Of a stretch of 64,000 bases of DNA, positions 22,900 to 34,053 are shown piece by piece. Within the stretch, counting starts at the first letter, position 1. Every line of letters starts with the position of its first letter. This DNA comes from Neonectria sp. B-13 (lineage: Eukaryota > Ascomycota > Sordariomycetes > Hypocreales > Nectriaceae): assembly GCA_002682825.1 (NCBI GenBank), contig NOKP01000006.1, positions 1,302,001 through 1,366,000 of the forward strand, given 5' to 3'. The position numbers and the translations under genes are program-made. The notes under the pieces are model-generated. The model saw only the letters and a list, made by a program, of their open reading frames with translations, ran no database searches and had not been told where the DNA came from.

Positions 22900-24762
22900 T
22901 CAGGGGTTCCCCTCCCCCACACTCCTCGTCGGCTTTGATAAGGTCCTGAAGCCGCTGAGCGGAGCCCCGTCGGCAGTCGAATTGGAAACAGGGACCTTCC
23001 TCAATGGTAGAAGCATCGAGGGGCCATGTGGAGCAACTGCCGGTGTCTCTGTCGTATCTTCGTTGTTGGATGGAGTATTGGCCATCGGGGTCACTGCGAT
23101 ATCGCTGGCGGACATTCTGGGTGTTGTCGTCATGTTGATCGCCAACCCCTCTCCGGCACCCAACGGGATTCTAACGCTAGGCAGGGGAAGGAGAAGAAAC
23201 TTTGTGCGTGTTGTTGTCAGGGTCACAGTCGATTTGCTCGTGTTGGTTGATTTGATCACGGTGGTTATGAGCTGCGGCATCTCTAGAAAGCCTGTAGGGT
23301 TTTCTGCCGTGGATCCCACCGCCTCGATATCATCGGGAGGCGACGTAAGTAATGCTGAAGTCGTAATCTGAGGCGAGCCTTCGACCCCGGCTATAGTAGT
23401 TGGAATTTGAGTGCCTTGCTCAAAGCCGTCAGATGTAATCAGGGAGGCGATCGTTAGGGTCTGAGGTGAGCCTTTAACTCCAGCTGCAGTTTTTGAAAGT
23501 CGATTATCTTGGTCTGAGCCGCTCAATAGGTTTACGGAGGTCATCGTCGAAGGGATTTGTTCCTCGGTATCTGTCGCGGCACTGCTTCCTGTTGCACAGT
23601 TAAAGTCTCGACGAAGAGGGTTGCGGCCACTCACCTGGTCCCTGGCGACACAACCAGTGCCCCCAGGGTCGGGGGCTTCAGTTTGTGCTGTGGAGTCTTG
23701 GGTTAAGTTCGTCGACATGTGCTTCTCAGAGGATCCTTGGGATTGTGCTTCGTTTTGCTCTTTCGAACCCTGGGGAAGGCTCGAGGTTCCTGTCTCCTGG
23801 GGTGCTTCCTGGGGCTCTCCTTCGGCCTGTTCTGTCGAATCCTGGTCAGAGTTCGAGGTTTCTAGCTTTTCGGTTGGTTCGTGCAGCTCTTCCTTGGTCT
23901 GCTTTGTTGGGCTTGGGGGAGAGTTTGTCGGTCCTGGCTCCGCAGATGACTTTTGGGGCTGTCCTTGGTTTTTCTCTGTCGAACCCTGCGTAAAGCTAGA
24001 ATTCTCCGGCTCGTTAGATAGTTCTTGAGGTTTCTGTTCAGTCTCTTCTGTCGAGTCTTGGGGCAAGCCCGTCGGTCCTGGTCCTCCAGGTGAGCTTTGG
24101 GATGGTTCTCCGTTTTGCTCGGTCGAAGCCTGGGTAAAAGTCGAAGTTCCGAACTCTTGAGGTGATTCCTGAAGTTCATTGGTCTGTTCTGTCGAATCCT
24201 GTGGAGAACTAGTCGGGCCTGGTTCCCTAGATGATCCTTGGGGTTGGTTCCCGGTTTGTTCTGTTGAGCCTTGTGTAGCGCCAGCTGAGTTCGACTCTCC
24301 AGACAACTCCTGAAGCTCTTCTTCCGGTGTTTCCATGAAGGCGCCGCCAAGGACCGTGTTCGATGGAGCTTGGTGTTCTTGAGTAGATTGGCCCTTGGGT
24401 TCACCTTGGGACTGACTAGGTTGCTCCGTGGATGAAGAATCTGGCGAACCGGATGACAGCATTCCCGACACTTGGTCTCGCAGACTGTCGATCTGATCCA
24501 GGATATGGTATATGGCCTGTTCAGGAACATCTACCATATCCCCGTGATCCTCAACCAGTCTCTTTACCAGACCGAGAGCGTGACGGAGCCGGGAGTCGCC
24601 ATCGCGGCGGTTCGTGACATGCGTTTCTTGAAGTGTAGCCCTTGCTGCAGGGTCGTTCAATTGGAAGTCTGCGGACTGGGACAGGGAAATGGCGCCTTTG
24701 ACTCCGGGTATGTCGAGTGGGAAGTATACAGCGATGCTAAGAAAGTGGTGGAGGCGGACCAT
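22900..24762 (-). CDS. Ser/Thr/Gln-rich protein with 24-residue tandem repeats
   Basis: A single open frame of 620 residues from the ATG at 24762. The frame stays open 93 codons upstream, but that part reads like leader. The N-terminus (MVRLHHFLSIAVYFP) is a weak candidate signal peptide ending near VKGA. Residues 24-110 may be a small helical domain (RLVEDHGDMVDVPEQAIYHI). Residues about 163-367 consist of more than eight tandem units of 24 residues built on the pattern (T/P)Q(G/D)STEQT..., alternating between two subtypes. Two further repeats around the words AGVKGSPQ and AGVEGSPQ follow, then a Thr/Ser/Pro-rich tail without hydrophobic anchor. The composition suggests a heavily O-glycosylated or disordered secreted/wall protein. 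No known family was recognised. A missed first exon is possible. Confidence 0.62.
   Translation of the reverse strand: MVRLHHFLSIAVYFPLDIPGVKGAISLSQSADFQLNDPAARATLQETHVTNRRDGDSRLRHALGLVKRLVEDHGDMVDVPEQAIYHILDQIDSLRDQVSGMLSSGSPDSSSTEQPSQSQGEPKGQSTQEHQAPSNTVLGGAFMETPEEELQELSGESNSAGATQGSTEQTGNQPQGSSREPGPTSSPQDSTEQTNELQESPQEFGTSTFTQASTEQNGEPSQSSPGGPGPTGLPQDSTEETEQKPQELSNEPENSSFTQGSTEKNQGQPQKSSAEPGPTNSPPSPTKQTKEELHEPTEKLETSNSDQDSTEQAEGEPQEAPQETGTSSLPQGSKEQNEAQSQGSSEKHMSTNLTQDSTAQTEAPDPGGTGCVARDQVSGRNPLRRDFNCATGSSAATDTEEQIPSTMTSVNLLSGSDQDNRLSKTAAGVKGSPQTLTIASLITSDGFEQGTQIPTTIAGVEGSPQITTSALLTSPPDDIEAVGSTAENPTGFLEMPQLITTVIKSTNTSKSTVTLTTTRTKFLLLPLPSVRIPLGAGEGLAINMTTTPRMSASDIAVTPMANTPSNNEDTTETPAVAPHGPSMLLPLRKVPVSNSTADGAPLSGFRTLSKPTRSVGEGNP
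23662..24276 (-). repeat. 72-bp coding tandem repeats (24-residue units)
   Basis: Eight complete and one partial unit, each about 72 bp, begin with TQ or PQ followed by xST(E/K)x. Units 1, 3 and 5 share a GPT ending, while several alternate units end in S/T-F or S-L, implying growth by duplication of a 48-residue pair. Confidence 0.75.
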
Positions 24763-27623
24763 TGTGTCAACTTTGTGAAGAAGGAAGCAATAGACCTCGT
24801 CCGATGGCAGCTTTGTTTTCCGCCCGCTTCCACAATTATATGTCTTTCTCCAGATCTTGGACGTCGCATGGAGCAACGCATTCCAACGATTGCGAGGGCA
24901 ACGACCATCATCATGGTGTCTCAACGCATTGTGAGCCAGCGCTTGCTGGTTCAATTGCGGTGCGGGTAAATTTGCACATTCCATTCCAGAGTTCCACGGT
25001 TGCGTGGGCCGTCCGGGTCTGTGGAGAGACCACTTTCGCATGCGTGGAGTGAGTCGCTGATTTGAGCGGGTCGGAAGCAGTCAAATGGTAAGCTGAGGGC
25101 AAGTTACGGCGGACTGAAGATACTAAGGAACTCAGCCGAGGCATTGCGACCATCGAGTCTAGCATGCAGCCTGATGACGCAGCGAGTGTCGGAGAGTGAC
25201 AGGCCAGAGAAGTCGGTTGAATGATGCGACGAAGGCATGGCACAGGTTTTCACGGTAGGATGTGGCACAAATTCGGTCTGCCTTGAACTGCGAGGCAACA
25301 TGGACGAAAAGCCCTTGTTGAGATGCGCCGCGACTGTCAGTCACAAGCCAGCCTCATGTTTACGAATATTCAGGTTGCAAGTTCAGGTTGAAACCAGAAG
25401 TAGGAGTAGCCGACGCTGTCACACGATAAAACGCAACGGGGTCCTCGGTTTCTTTTGAGTTGACTTTAAGCGGTAAAATAGCAAATACTGCGGGCATACC
25501 CCGGAAGATGGATGAAAATCACAAGTGAGATGAGATGACTTTGTGCAGTTTAGTCACAATGGGCGGGTACATGAGCAGCCAGGTTCAGGATCGAGACGAA
25601 ATATGCGCAGTCGAGACTTTTTTTGGGTTTGTGACGAGTGGGTTGGGGGCAGGGAGTCGCTGGTTGAGTGCGACTGTACGTAGTAGACGCCGCTGCGGAT
25701 GATGCCTTGGCTTGGCCAGTCTGCCCAGTTCCTCGAGAATTATTACCGGCAGTACCGAGGAGGGCATGGCGGCGGATCTGAGGCCATCCATGTGAGACGA
25801 TGCGAGGGGGTCCTCGTTTCTTTTTGCCCCTCGCTTGACGCTTAAGCATCGATAGCCCCGTTGCTCGGTTCCCTCGTGCATCCCGGCCGATCGGTGATCA
25901 GTGTTGCGCAGGAGGAAGAGGTAAGGAGGCAACAGCACGGCAGCGATATGGCGCCCGAGATGGCAGAGCGGGTTGATGATGCGTACCGTCTTCGGGCATC
26001 CTTTGGTGGATCTAGACCAGCAATCACCATTCACAGCGTGTGGTAGGTTGACAGATTAGACAAGAGACGACAGACGGTGGGCGGCACTGGAGATGACTCG
26101 CGGGCTTGCGTGGTGGTGCTGATGCAAGCTGAAGCTGGGGGGAGTTTCCTCCAGGTTCCACGCCCGTGGTGGTTGTGATTAGGGCCTTGGGTATTCTTGT
26201 CTTGCAGGTCTAACAAGTCGGTGAAAACCGCCACCGGCGAACTGGGAACTGGGGACTGAGAACTGGGCAGGGGGAGCGTCTTCATCTGCATTTTCGCTTG
26301 TCCCGTCCCGTCATGGCCGGCTGTAAAGTCAGGCTGTCACGATGGGCGGCGTGACCGCCGTCCGGTCGGGGAAGTGAGAGAGGGCGAGAGGAGGGCGAGA
26401 GGGGAGGGGTTTTCGGTCCTCCGCGTCTCCGTCGTTTTCTCAGACTCTCGCGTGAGCATCCTGACCATGGATGGACTGGCGCCCAGGGTGGGAGGGTCCA
26501 GTCCCTCTGACCCTCAAATCTGCACAGGAGGAGGAATCACTGTTTGTTGGCCCAGCAGTGCCCCAGTCACAGTCAGCCCCAAGCCCGGCCGCGTTGAGCG
26601 AACGGGACGCTCTCTGATTGATTGACTCTGGTGATGGAGATGGACCAAGAATGAGAGAAAAGGAACCATCAGGTAGTCGTCCAGTTGTTCGTTCAATACT
26701 AGAGAGGTACGTACCGCAGGGGAAACAGGCAGGAACGGAAGGGGCAACGCTTAGTGGCTGGATGGGCCCGTGGTGGACCCTGAGGCGCCAAAGACAGAAT
26801 AATGCGCCCCCCTTTGTACATTGCAAACCACCTCGGGGCGGCTGGGCAGGTACATGCATACATCGTACTGTGCGAGGCGGCTTGACAGCCTGTGGTAGGC
26901 GGTTTACAGTGGACAAGCCACCCCAGAAGACCCCAGAGCCCCCAGACGCAACTTCAATCACTCATAACTGCATAACCCGTACCGCACTAAACCGCTCCGG
27001 GCCACGCGCCCAGCATCACGTCTGCGCCGCTCTGGTCTGGGGATTTTCTGAGTCCCTCCCCGTCCCGTCTCTGTGTCGGAGCCAGCGCCAGTGCGAGCAG
27101 CACGCACGAACAAGAACCTTTACCAACCGATTTTGTTGTGCGCCGCCCTCCCCCAGGCCCCAAAATGAAAATGACAATGAGACCAAGGCCCCAAAACCTA
27201 CAAGACACGACGCCCACCCCCGTCCGCTGCATCCTGATTCCTCTCCTTCTCCTTGCTCCCATCACCACCACTTCACCACGACGCCGCCGCGCACATCCGC
27301 CATGACCATCGCCAACGCCCACGCCTACTACTAACAAATCTCCCGCTCCGCTCCACGCAAGCCCCCCAAGCCCACCACCCCTGACCACACCGGATCACCA
27401 CCAGCCTTAGGCCCTTTGCCGCCTCTCCCGTCACCAGCTCATCCCCAAAATCTCCCGCAGACCGCTGACCCGGGCTCGTCTCTTCCTCCTTCATCACCTG
27501 CATCTCCCATCATCACCACTTCGCCACCTCACCACCTCACCACCTTCCCGTAATCCACCCCAAAATCCCTTCGCCTCTGTCGCTGCCGGTGCACTTCACG
27601 CTCTACGCTCTACCGTCAACACC
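24763..27623. other. Divergent intergenic region
   Basis: This separates the minus-strand repeat-protein gene from plus-strand ies4. No recognisable gene is present. A purine-rich segment lies at about 26374-26410, and a CA/CT-rich 5' leader for ies4 at about 27100-27620. A 238-codon frame at 26618-27334 starts at TTG and lacks any domain; it is rejected. Confidence 0.5.
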
Positions 27624-28563
27624 ATGGCTCCGACAGCCAAGTCTACCGACGGCCGCCGAAAGTCTTCCAGCAAGCCTGCCTTGCTCATCACTCTCAACCT
27701 TGCGCCTGCCAAACTCCGCGGTCTTCTCAGCCCCGAGTCGCAGTCCGTCAAGGAGGAGTCCCCCGAGAAAGACGTCAAGGAGACCATCGATTCGCCCGCC
27801 CCCGACGCTACGGCCGCGCAGCCAACCCCCAGTGCCTCCAACGGCGACAATGCATCCGACTCCAACGCTGCAACTCCTGCCGCCGAGGGCGCCAACGGCG
27901 ACGGCACTCCTGCGCCTGCAGTCATGGGTCCTCCCACCGAGGGCCCCAAGAAGAAGGGTGTCAAGCGATCGGCTGCCATTGCCAACGGCACAATAGATGG
28001 GGTCCCGAAGCCTCGAGGAAAGCCTGGGCCCAAGAAGAAGCCGAGACTGTAAGTTCTCTCTCCCTCCAAGCACCAGGAGAATTTTTCATCCCTGCATATC
28101 TCCCCCATACCACGCTATCATGTTACACTCCAAGACACTCCTGCTGACAGTTGCATCTAGTGAGGACGGCACAATCGATCACACCGGCGCCGCCAAAGGA
28201 GGTGCTGGCCATAAGCTTGGCCCCAAGGCAAACCAGGGTGCTATCAACGCTGGCCTACGCGCGCTCGACCGCTCCGGTAAGCCTTGCCGCAAATGGGCCA
28301 AAGGCGGCTTCACTCTGAAGAGCTTTACTGGTATTGTCTGGGAAATTCCGCGATGGACGGCTCCTCAGAAAAACGGCCCCGAGTCTGGTACAGAGGACTC
28401 CGGAGTCCCGTCTGCCAACAGCAGCAGCAAGGAGAACAAGGTCAATGGTCAGGAAGGAAACAGTGTCAGCAACAGCAACAGTGGTGTCGACGTGGAAATG
28501 CGGAGCCCTCCCAGCATCAACGCCTCTTCGCCAGCGCCCATGGCTATCACTGCCGCCTCATAG
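27624..28563 (+). CDS. ies4: INO80 chromatin-remodelling complex subunit Ies4
   Basis: Exons 27624-28048 and 28161-28563, with a 112-nt phase-2 intron (GTAAGT donor, GCTGAC branch, CTAG acceptor), give 275 residues. Family features are the N-terminal KPALLITLNLAPAKLRGLL segment, an Ala/Pro/Ser-rich linker, a basic stretch KPRGKPGPKKKPRL, and the conserved core that includes HKLGPKANQGAINAGLRALD and KPCRKWAKGGFTLKSFTG, ending near EIPRW. In yeast Ies4 is an INO80 subunit phosphorylated by checkpoint kinases during replication stress. The C-terminal 70 residues are Ser/Asn-rich. The ATG has an ideal context (CACCATGG). Confidence 0.9.
28049..28160 (+). other. ies4: Intron of ies4
   Basis: A 112-nt phase-2 intron: GTAAGT donor, GCTGAC branch site, TCTAG acceptor. 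Splicing rebuilds KPRLEDGTIDH within the conserved Ies4 core. Confidence 0.9.
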
Positions 28564-30974
28564 TGACAGGCCTGCAGCATATCTTCTTTTTGTCCTCTCA
28601 TCAACAGGACTGTCTTACTGTACAAGGTAACGAGGTGGGGTGTTTCAGGGCGATACGGAGCTGGCGCTTGATTCCTCAAGGGATGAGGTTATACTTGCTA
28701 GACTCTACATGCAGACAGGGCCCCTGGGTTTGGCGGTCTTTCGTTTTTTACATTGCGACAACGGTGTCGCTGGCGTTTGAGGAATAGTAGGTATGGTACG
28801 CTACCGAAAAAAGGATGGCAAATGGGGGAGTATACGGTTATTGGAAGCGGTCCATGTTGTACAATAATTACTATCGCAATGGTTCCAGGCTAGACGGATC
28901 TGGGAGGCTTCAAGAATGGATTGTCATTGACATGAATATGAGTATCAGAATAGTTGTGTGAAGTGAGGTTTAGGCCGTGGGTAGTGGTTATGGGTTATCC
29001 CAGCGTAGGTGATTCTTGTCGCGCAGTGCCGAGGGAAAGGTGGCATCAGCGGTTCTCGAGTCGCCGCCGGGACCCGAGCCACACCGACGGTTGTCGTGGG
29101 AAAACTCCCTCTGAAGAATCCCGAAACAGTGGTGGTCATGCCAACTCGGTAACCCGACATGTCACTCTCAACTCTTACGCCGGCCCCTGGTTGGGCGCAA
29201 AGCCGGGGGTCAGGGTGCGAGCAGATGCAACCTTGCGCATCCACGCAGCGCTGTGGGATTTGCTCGAGGATTCTGGATTCTGGAATCAGGATTGATCACC
29301 TGGTCTGGCCGCGAGCGGGTTGGGGATGCCCAATGGTTGCATTTGTGGATACTTGGATTCACAGAAGTCGTGGTCTCGATGTCGCTGGGAGGTGGTCTGT
29401 GGTTGAAAGCGCGCTTAGTCATCTGGATCGGAGGCGTCACCGGGAGTGGGCTCCGGCCCAGGCTAGCAGCTCGACGGCATGGGCGGGCTCGTGACTTCAT
29501 GGTGACTGAAGGGGACGGAAGTACTCGTTGCCCGAGAGCGGCTTTTTACTCCAAGGCGATTCTGCATGCTGCCCATGTCGTATAACTATGCGGGAACTAT
29601 CTAATACCTGGCTAGAACCGGAAACGAGTATGTGGTGGCTGAGCTGGATGGCAGCAAGAGAGGGGGAAACGAACAGGTCAGCGAATGCTATAAACGCTCC
29701 GGCAACGACAAGTCATCGTCCGTCATCCATTTGTACCTTGGTAGCCAAGCATCTCGTTGTGTTGGGCGAGCCGGTGCCAAACGCCAGTGTACCGCGAGGG
29801 GGCCAGAGGAAACTGGGCTGATGAGTGGGCATCGCACGTATCAGTCTGGGGGCCCAATCCAGCAACACCACGACGTAATGGCTCTGCTGTCGTGTTAATT
29901 AGGGGGGTCGTAGCCCTCCCGTGATAGTAAGTAGTCATTATCCAGAGGGAGTTGACGGAGCAAACACTGCTTTGTATGGCAAGGATCCCTAGCAAAGGGT
30001 CACACACCCACCCATCGAGTTCCGTCTCGTTTATTTAGTAGTAGTAAGGTAGCAACCTTAGTATGGGTGTAGATACAAAGTACCTCTCTACCCACCTCAG
30101 CGGGGAAAGGTACGACCGTGGACCCTTCGCGTTAGCGAGCACGTTAAGTAGCGGGTCGTGGAGCGGCTGCAGCCAAGCGATTGCAGCAGCAACAAGCCCA
30201 ACAATGAGCAGGAGCCTGGCTTGGGGGAAGCTGAGGTGCCCTCGTGATTGAAATGATCGCGCTGAGGAGAAGCGGGACACTCTCCCGTCCCGATTGCGCT
30301 GTACCTCTACCCGCCACACCACTAAGTGGCAGTCTGGGCTGGCTGGGGGCCGCTGGAGAGTCGCAAACGGCACTGAATCACTCGCCCCTCTTGCTGAGAC
30401 AGTGACACTGGACTGACAGTGTGGCTTTGAGTAGTATTCCCCCACGTTGTTGCCCTCCGCTTCTGCCCAGACTCGTTCAATTTGTTAGATCCTTCTTTGC
30501 CTCTCTGCTTCCTTATTCCGGCGAGCTCTTTGTCATCCGTGGTGATAGTGGTGCTTTGGACGAATGCGCAGCGAAAGCGGGTCACTGTCTGTGTGGTGAC
30601 GGCACCTTAACGGAACCACCTCCACCCCATCCGCTCTCCGTTCTCCGTTCTCCGCCCTCCACTCTACGCTACGTACTGTACTCTGTGACCGTCCGCTGGC
30701 CCCAACCTAACCGCCAACCACTCGTTGATTGACGCCATCTCTTGGATTCATCTCTCTCTTTCCCTTTCTTCAACCCTCTCCCCGCTCTCGCACCTCGACC
30801 CTCCTACCATCCGCCTCTTCTTTCCCCGAGCTGGACCTTGCCGATTCCGCACCTCGATCCCGGTCGTGCCCGCCGCATCTGACGGCTCCCGGACACGAAG
30901 CACCCACCTGGGAGCTCCATCCTCCGAAGGAGCCTCGCCAGCCTGTGCCTCCTTGACTACCTACGTGCTCAACC
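28564..30974. other. Intergenic region before vid30
   Basis: No gene is seen. The first few hundred bases should be the ies4 3' untranslated region. The last 340 bases (about 30633-30970) are strongly pyrimidine-rich, typical of the leader of the plus-strand gene that follows. Open frames here are short and without domains. Confidence 0.5.
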
Positions 30975-33342
30975 ATGGCTGGCCCCTACCAGCACGGCTC
31001 CTCGGGCTTCCAAGAGCCTGCCTCGCCCCCCGCCGTCCCAGCTCCGTCCTCTCGTGCCACTGCCACGAGCCGTTATCCCTCCTCGTACAGCGCTGTCGCC
31101 TCCGGCCCTGGGGCAGCCGCCACCTTCTACTCGCACCCCGCTCGCACTTCCCTCCTCAACTCGACCGGCCAGTTTTCTCTTGACGGTTTGACGGGTCCAG
31201 GAGGCCTCAGGCCGTCAGACGACCTCGCAGCAGACGGTCTTGGGCCCGCCGGCCCTCCCCAGGCATGGAGGGGTGGCCTACCGTCATTTTCACGCGCCTT
31301 CAACATGCTCATGGCCGCCGAAGCCGCCGAAGGCTCTCTGCAAAATGAGGAGGAGGCATTCTTCATCCCCACGTACCTAACCGACTCGACGTACGTCAAA
31401 AAGCTCGCGGAGGCGCACAGGTCCAGGCTCCAGGCGCGGGAATCGACCCGAACATCGGCCAACGGCCTCACCCCGAATCTGACCACTTTCAACCCCCATC
31501 AACACCCTCTCCCTCCGGGCTCTCATCGAGGCATGTCACACACCGTCATCGAGCGCCCCCCGATTTTCGAAGAGGATGACGCTCTGGCCTCTCTACCGTC
31601 GAGATGGAACAAGGACGATCAATGGGGCGGCATCGAGATTCAACCCGATGGCCTGAGCATCAAGTATGTCGGCCCCAAGAACCAGCACGATCGCGACCAC
31701 GAGGCGTGTGCTGTCCGCGCCAACAACTACATGCCGGCTCAGTGTGGCATATATTATTACGAAGTACAAATACTATCGGCTAAACGAGACGAGTATGTCT
31801 ACTCAGACCATCCCAATGCCGAGCACCCGACTGGCATGACGATGATTTCAGCGCTAACGACGTGAATAGCGCAACCATAGGTATCGGCTTCTCAACGAAG
31901 ACAGCGACCCTGTCACGACCCATAGGCTGGGAGCCCGAGGCTTGGGGTTATCATGGCGACGACGGACGATGCTTTACCGGCCAAAACATAGGACGACATT
32001 ACGGCCCGCGCTACAACACAGGCGACGTGATCGGCTGCGGCGTCAACTTCCGAGATAATACTGCCTTCTTCACCAAGAATGGAGTCAAGATAGGTGGGTC
32101 ATCATGAGTCCATCATGCTTTACTTGCAGATATGCTAACATGTCCCCTAGGAACTGCCTTCCATGATGTCATTAGGGGCAAGTTGCACCCAGCCATCAGT
32201 CTGAAGAAGCCTGGCGAATATATCAGAGCCAACTTTGGACAGACTCCCTTCGTCTACAACATTGACGACCTGATGAAAGTAAGTGCTCGGTGATCCCCAC
32301 AAATGTGCATGCCACTAATCCCTCGCTAGGAAGAGCGTAACAAGGTGCAGAAGGACATTGATGCCACGGAAACATCAACACTAGTTCCGGGCATGAATGA
32401 GACAGATCTCATCCAGGCTCTTGTCCTTCAATTCCTTCAGCACGATGGCTACGTGGAAACGGCGCGGGCCTTTGCAGAAGATATGAGAGTGCAAAAGGAA
32501 GCCCTGAATCTCGACCCTAGTGTTAAAGTTGACGGCCTCAACATCAGGGATGATGAGGATGCCAACAATCGCCAACGTAAGTTCTTACCTCTCTGGACTC
32601 ATCGTGACAGGGGTTAACGTGAAGCAGGTATCCGAAAAGCCATCCTGGAGGGCGACATTGATCGGGCTCTCAAGTACACAAATGCGTACTACCCACACGT
32701 GCTACAGGACAACGAGCATGTTGATTTCAGGTTACGGTGTCGGAGATTCATTGAGATGGTTAGGAAAGCAGCGCAACTCAACACCCTTAACGACTCGAAG
32801 AAGAGCAACGGGCACACCACGGCCGGGACGTCTCAAGATATGGACCTGGACATGAATGGCAGCGAGAACCCTGCCTGGGCAGCGTTAGATGCCGATGGTA
32901 CTGAGAATTCAGCCGAGCTGGTTGAGCTAGAGCGCAGCATGCTCGAGTATGGCCAGGCACTACAGGCCGAGTATGCCAATGACCCACGGAAAGAGGTCGC
33001 GAAGGCGCTCAACGAGATTTGGGCCCTAGTGGCCTACCGGAATCCCCTGGAGGAGCCGCAGGTCAGTCACCTGTTGGATAGAAACGGACGGGTCGCTGTA
33101 GCGGAGGAACTGAACTCAGCCATCCTATGTGAGTATCCCCATGACGAACGTACCGAATATCGCTGGCGACTCTTTCTAACGATGAAGCAGTATCTCTGGG
33201 CAAGTCCTCTCGTGCATCGCTGGAAAAGCTGTACGCCCAGACCAGCGTCCTTCTCGAGGACCTCCGCCAGGACGGTGGCGAAGGCGCCTTTGTGTCGGTT
33301 GATGACGCCATGAACGATATTCCCCGGTCGAAGCAGATCTGA
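30975..33342 (+). CDS. vid30: Vid30/RanBPM-like GID (CTLH) ubiquitin-ligase subunit
   Basis: Six exons (30975-31792, 31870-32093, 32151-32278, 32330-32576, 32628-33128, 33191-33342) splice to 689 residues; every junction keeps frame with GT/AG ends. The order is a disordered Pro/Ser/Ala-rich N-terminus, a SPRY domain (about 240-390, with CGIYYYEVQIL, IGIGFSTK, GWEPEAWGYHGDDG and GVNFRDNTAFFTKNG), LisH (about 415-447, LIQALVLQFLQHDGYVETAR), CTLH (473 to about 530, RIRKAILEGDIDRAL) and a CRA-type C-terminus. This is the scaffold subunit Gid1/Vid30 of the GID/CTLH E3 ligase, which degrades gluconeogenic enzymes in yeast; RanBPM is the animal counterpart. The ATG context is AACCATGG. The gene is convergent with sam35. 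Confidence 0.93.
31793..31869 (+). other. vid30: vid30 intron 1
   Basis: A 77-nt phase-2 intron within the SPRY domain: GTATGT donor, GCTAAC branch, ATAG acceptor. It joins AKRD to ATIGIGF. Confidence 0.86.
32094..32150 (+). other. vid30: vid30 intron 2
   Basis: A 57-nt phase-1 intron: GTGGGT donor, TGCTAAC branch, CCTAG acceptor. It joins NGVKI to GTAFHDV. Confidence 0.88.
32279..32329 (+). other. vid30: vid30 intron 3
   Basis: A 51-nt phase-0 intron: GTAAGT donor, CACTAAT branch-like word, GCTAG acceptor. It joins DDLMK to EERNK. Confidence 0.88.
32577..32627 (+). other. vid30: vid30 intron 4
   Basis: A 51-nt phase-1 intron: GTAAGT donor, GTTAAC branch-like word, GCAG acceptor. It separates the LisH and CTLH exons. 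Confidence 0.87.
33129..33190 (+). other. vid30: vid30 intron 5
   Basis: A 62-nt phase-1 intron: GTGAGT donor, TCTAAC branch, GCAG acceptor. It joins NSAIL to LSLGKSS. Confidence 0.86.
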
Positions 33343-34053
33343 TGCCCTTGTGAATTCGGTCTAGTATATGACTTCCTCGGTCGTTGGTGTTTTGTGTCGC
33401 ATATGATGAATTCGGATCATACCTCGGCGTTTGGCAGACTGCTGGCCAAAGGGGCCGCTTTTCCCCTCTCACTCTCGAATTACGTTTCTACTGCATCCTA
33501 GTGGTTCGAGTCTTGGTGTGATAGGCGTTAACAGCTGTTGGTTGCTCCCGTTCCTTTTATTACTATTCGCACTTTTCCGTCTCACCCCCATATTCTTGTC
33601 CCCTTACAAAGTGTGTTTTTGTAGTTGTTCTGGGCCACCTGTATGTTAAATGCCTAGGAGGTTCTGCAACAAAGGAGGAGCGCTTTATAGATGCGGTCTA
33701 GGGTTGTTTTCAGATGTTGATAGCGCGGCAACGTATCCCTCTGGGGAGGTTGGGCAGGGAAAGAATATCTTGTATGGCCAAGCGCATAGAACAGGGTCAA
33801 AGATCGAGGACCAGAGATAATTATTTTCGAAACCACCTTGCACTGCTCACTCTAAGGACATCGTGATACTCTAGGTGATTCAAGAGCCCACTACGCTTCG
33901 TAGTTGAATTGTTCCTGTCTATTTTAGTCCTCCGTTGACCTGTTTCGCGGTTGATTTGTTACACGACATCTATAAAATGCTCCATACCTGTCCTGTGCCT
34001 GTTCTCTCCCAAGTTCCACAGTGATACATCTTACTAATACATTTCTCGGCCAC
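33343..34053. other. Convergent 3' intergenic region
   Basis: This AT-richer space separates the vid30 and sam35 stop codons and should hold both 3' untranslated regions. Nothing else is seen. Confidence 0.6.

Noticed and set aside
23590..23640. Possible 46-nt intron with GTGAGT donor inside the repeat-protein gene
   Set aside because: Removing it shifts out of the long open frame, so it is probably a chance match.
26618..27334. 238-codon plus-strand frame before ies4
   Set aside because: Starts at TTG, composition is that of promoter/leader DNA, no domain, ends in the CT-rich ies4 leader.
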